DNA of 64,000 nucleotides from Planctomycetia bacterium (GTDB lineage: Bacteria; Planctomycetota; Planctomycetia; Pirellulales; UBA1268). The stretch's first letter is position 1. The number at the start of each line of letters is the position of its first letter. The stretch lies in assembly GCA_014192425.1 (NCBI GenBank), contig BJHK01000001.1:190623-254622 (forward strand). The letters run 5' to 3'. The notes under the pieces were generated by a model. It did no database searches, was not told where the DNA came from, and worked only from the letters and a program-made list of their open reading frames with translations. The translations under genes and the position numbers were made by a program. Below are positions 63,421 to 64,000 of the stretch, one piece after another.

Positions 63421-64000
63421 TCAGCGTTGCGCCGTCTTGGCTGGCGGCTTGGCTGGTCCGGCTGCCGGCCCGCTCACGGTCCGGTATAGGAACGACTCCG
63501 AGGACAGCAGCGACACGAGCAGCGCCCTGAAGCTCCCGTCGCTCTCAACATAGGCGCGGTCGGCGTCCTGGAGGGTCGGGGCATCGCCGGGCGTCTCGTT
63601 GCGGCCCATGAAGAACCGGAAGGCGTAGCGGACGAAGACCTGCCGGACCCGCTCAGAAGAGGCCAGCCGGCGGAGCATTTCCGGTGCGTCGGCGACCGGG
63701 CCGTCGAGGGCCGGGTCGCCGCTGTTGGCGATGAACCCGGTGGTGTCGAGCGGGGCGCTGCGGAACAGCTTCTGCCCCTTGTTGCCCGACTTCTCCATCG
63801 CGGCGAGATCCACGACCTCCTCGCCTTCCATCGACCAGCCGTAATGATCGTAGGCCTCGAAGGGCAGGCCAAGGTCCTCCATCCGGTAGTGGCACTTCCA
63901 GCACTGCGCCTCGCGGGTCACGAACTGCCGCTCGCGGAGCGTGCGGTGCGGGTCGTCGGGGATCATGGCCGCCGCGTTGATCGGCAGGTCGGGGACGCGG
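63421..64000 (-). CDS. DUF1588/DUF1585 cytochrome (C-terminal part, cut by window edge)
   Basis: At least 193 residues of the end of a DUF1592-type planctomycete protein; the frame is still open at 64000, so the start lies outside. VPDLPINAAAMIPDDPHRTL and REAQCWKCHYRMEDLGLPFE (CxxCH heme site, DUF1588) are followed by a DUF1585 region: LDGPVADAPEMLRRLASSER, VRYAFRFFMGRNETPGD and LLVSLLSSESFLYRT. Such proteins are usually encoded beside a DUF1552 protein; the one in this window is 19.5 kb away. The C-terminal tail is Pro/Ala/Lys-rich. Confidence 0.88.
   Translation of the reverse strand, partial: RVPDLPINAAAMIPDDPHRTLRERQFVTREAQCWKCHYRMEDLGLPFEAYDHYGWSMEGEEVVDLAAMEKSGNKGQKLFRSAPLDTTGFIANSGDPALDGPVADAPEMLRRLASSERVRQVFVRYAFRFFMGRNETPGDAPTLQDADRAYVESDGSFRALLVSLLSSESFLYRTVSGPAAGPAKPPAKTAQR

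Noticed and set aside
1-64000. tRNA, rRNA, riboswitch and CRISPR features
   Set aside because: I looked for T-loop and anticodon-stem patterns, rRNA-like conserved stretches and known aptamer motifs in the gaps and saw none. A covariance-model search would be needed to exclude them.

Overview
The window is about 70% GC, with ATG, GTG and TTG starts and tightly overlapping operons. The gene set points to a member of the Planctomycetota, most likely Pirellulales-like: a PVC-type cytochrome fused to a propeller and HEAT repeats, a DUF1552 Tat protein, a DUF1588/DUF1585 cytochrome, a SET-domain protein, and lipid A genes. This is inferred from content only. No rRNA, tRNA or CRISPR array was recognised.

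Layout. 1-665 is a block of palindromic repeats running into the 3' end of pyruvate carboxylase (642-4091, minus). 4197-11475 holds a secreted SGNH-like protein, tsaB, a phosphoesterase, a yidC with a PDZ insert, mnmE and a SnoaL-like protein. 11476-14179 is an aldehyde dehydrogenase between repeat-bearing gaps. 14180-20843 carries a UvrD-type helicase, a TPR-like membrane protein, an RluD-type pseudouridine synthase, a glycosyltransferase and an FHA-GAF histidine kinase. 21041-28582 holds an M28-PDZ peptidase and an envelope cluster (ompH, lpxC, lpxA, Gfo/Idh oxidoreductase), then a secreted protein and a CapA-like protein. 28599-33343 (minus) has an ABC-2 type membrane protein, a catalytic/non-catalytic M16 pair and a GNAT acetyltransferase. 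33552-37864 is a four-gene metal ABC transporter whose two permeases end in winged-helix/DtxR-MntR-like domains. 37962-47227 has a TIM-barrel isomerase, endonuclease IV, a small membrane protein, a lipase-like hydrolase, a DUF1552 protein and aconitase.

47228-50834 is an accessory island. I read its core as a decayed chromosomal integron: a truncated, divergent integrase remnant with its promoter, an attI-like junction, and three cassettes each ending in an attC site of 96-98 bp that carries GTTCGGC. Cassette 1 encodes a zinc-ribbon protein, cassette 2 a small membrane protein, and cassette 3 an antitoxin with a truncated ParE-like toxin. Directly after the third attC come the 3' end of a group II intron, an IS66 transposase scrap and an IS91-type transposase scrap.

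50835-64000 holds an MMPL transporter coupled to a SET-domain gene, a secreted EEP-fold hydrolase, a POT peptide transporter, a degenerate alkaline-phosphatase-fold protein, a 1044-residue propeller/HEAT/cytochrome protein, a second IS91 remnant, a lower-GC TPR protein, and the C-terminal part of a DUF1588/DUF1585 cytochrome cut by the window edge.

The most notable observations are the cassette array with boundaries that check against each other, the manganese-type ligand pattern in a repressor-like domain fused to a transporter permease, the PDZ domain inside YidC, and repeat DNA that supplies the last codons and stop of pyruvate carboxylase.
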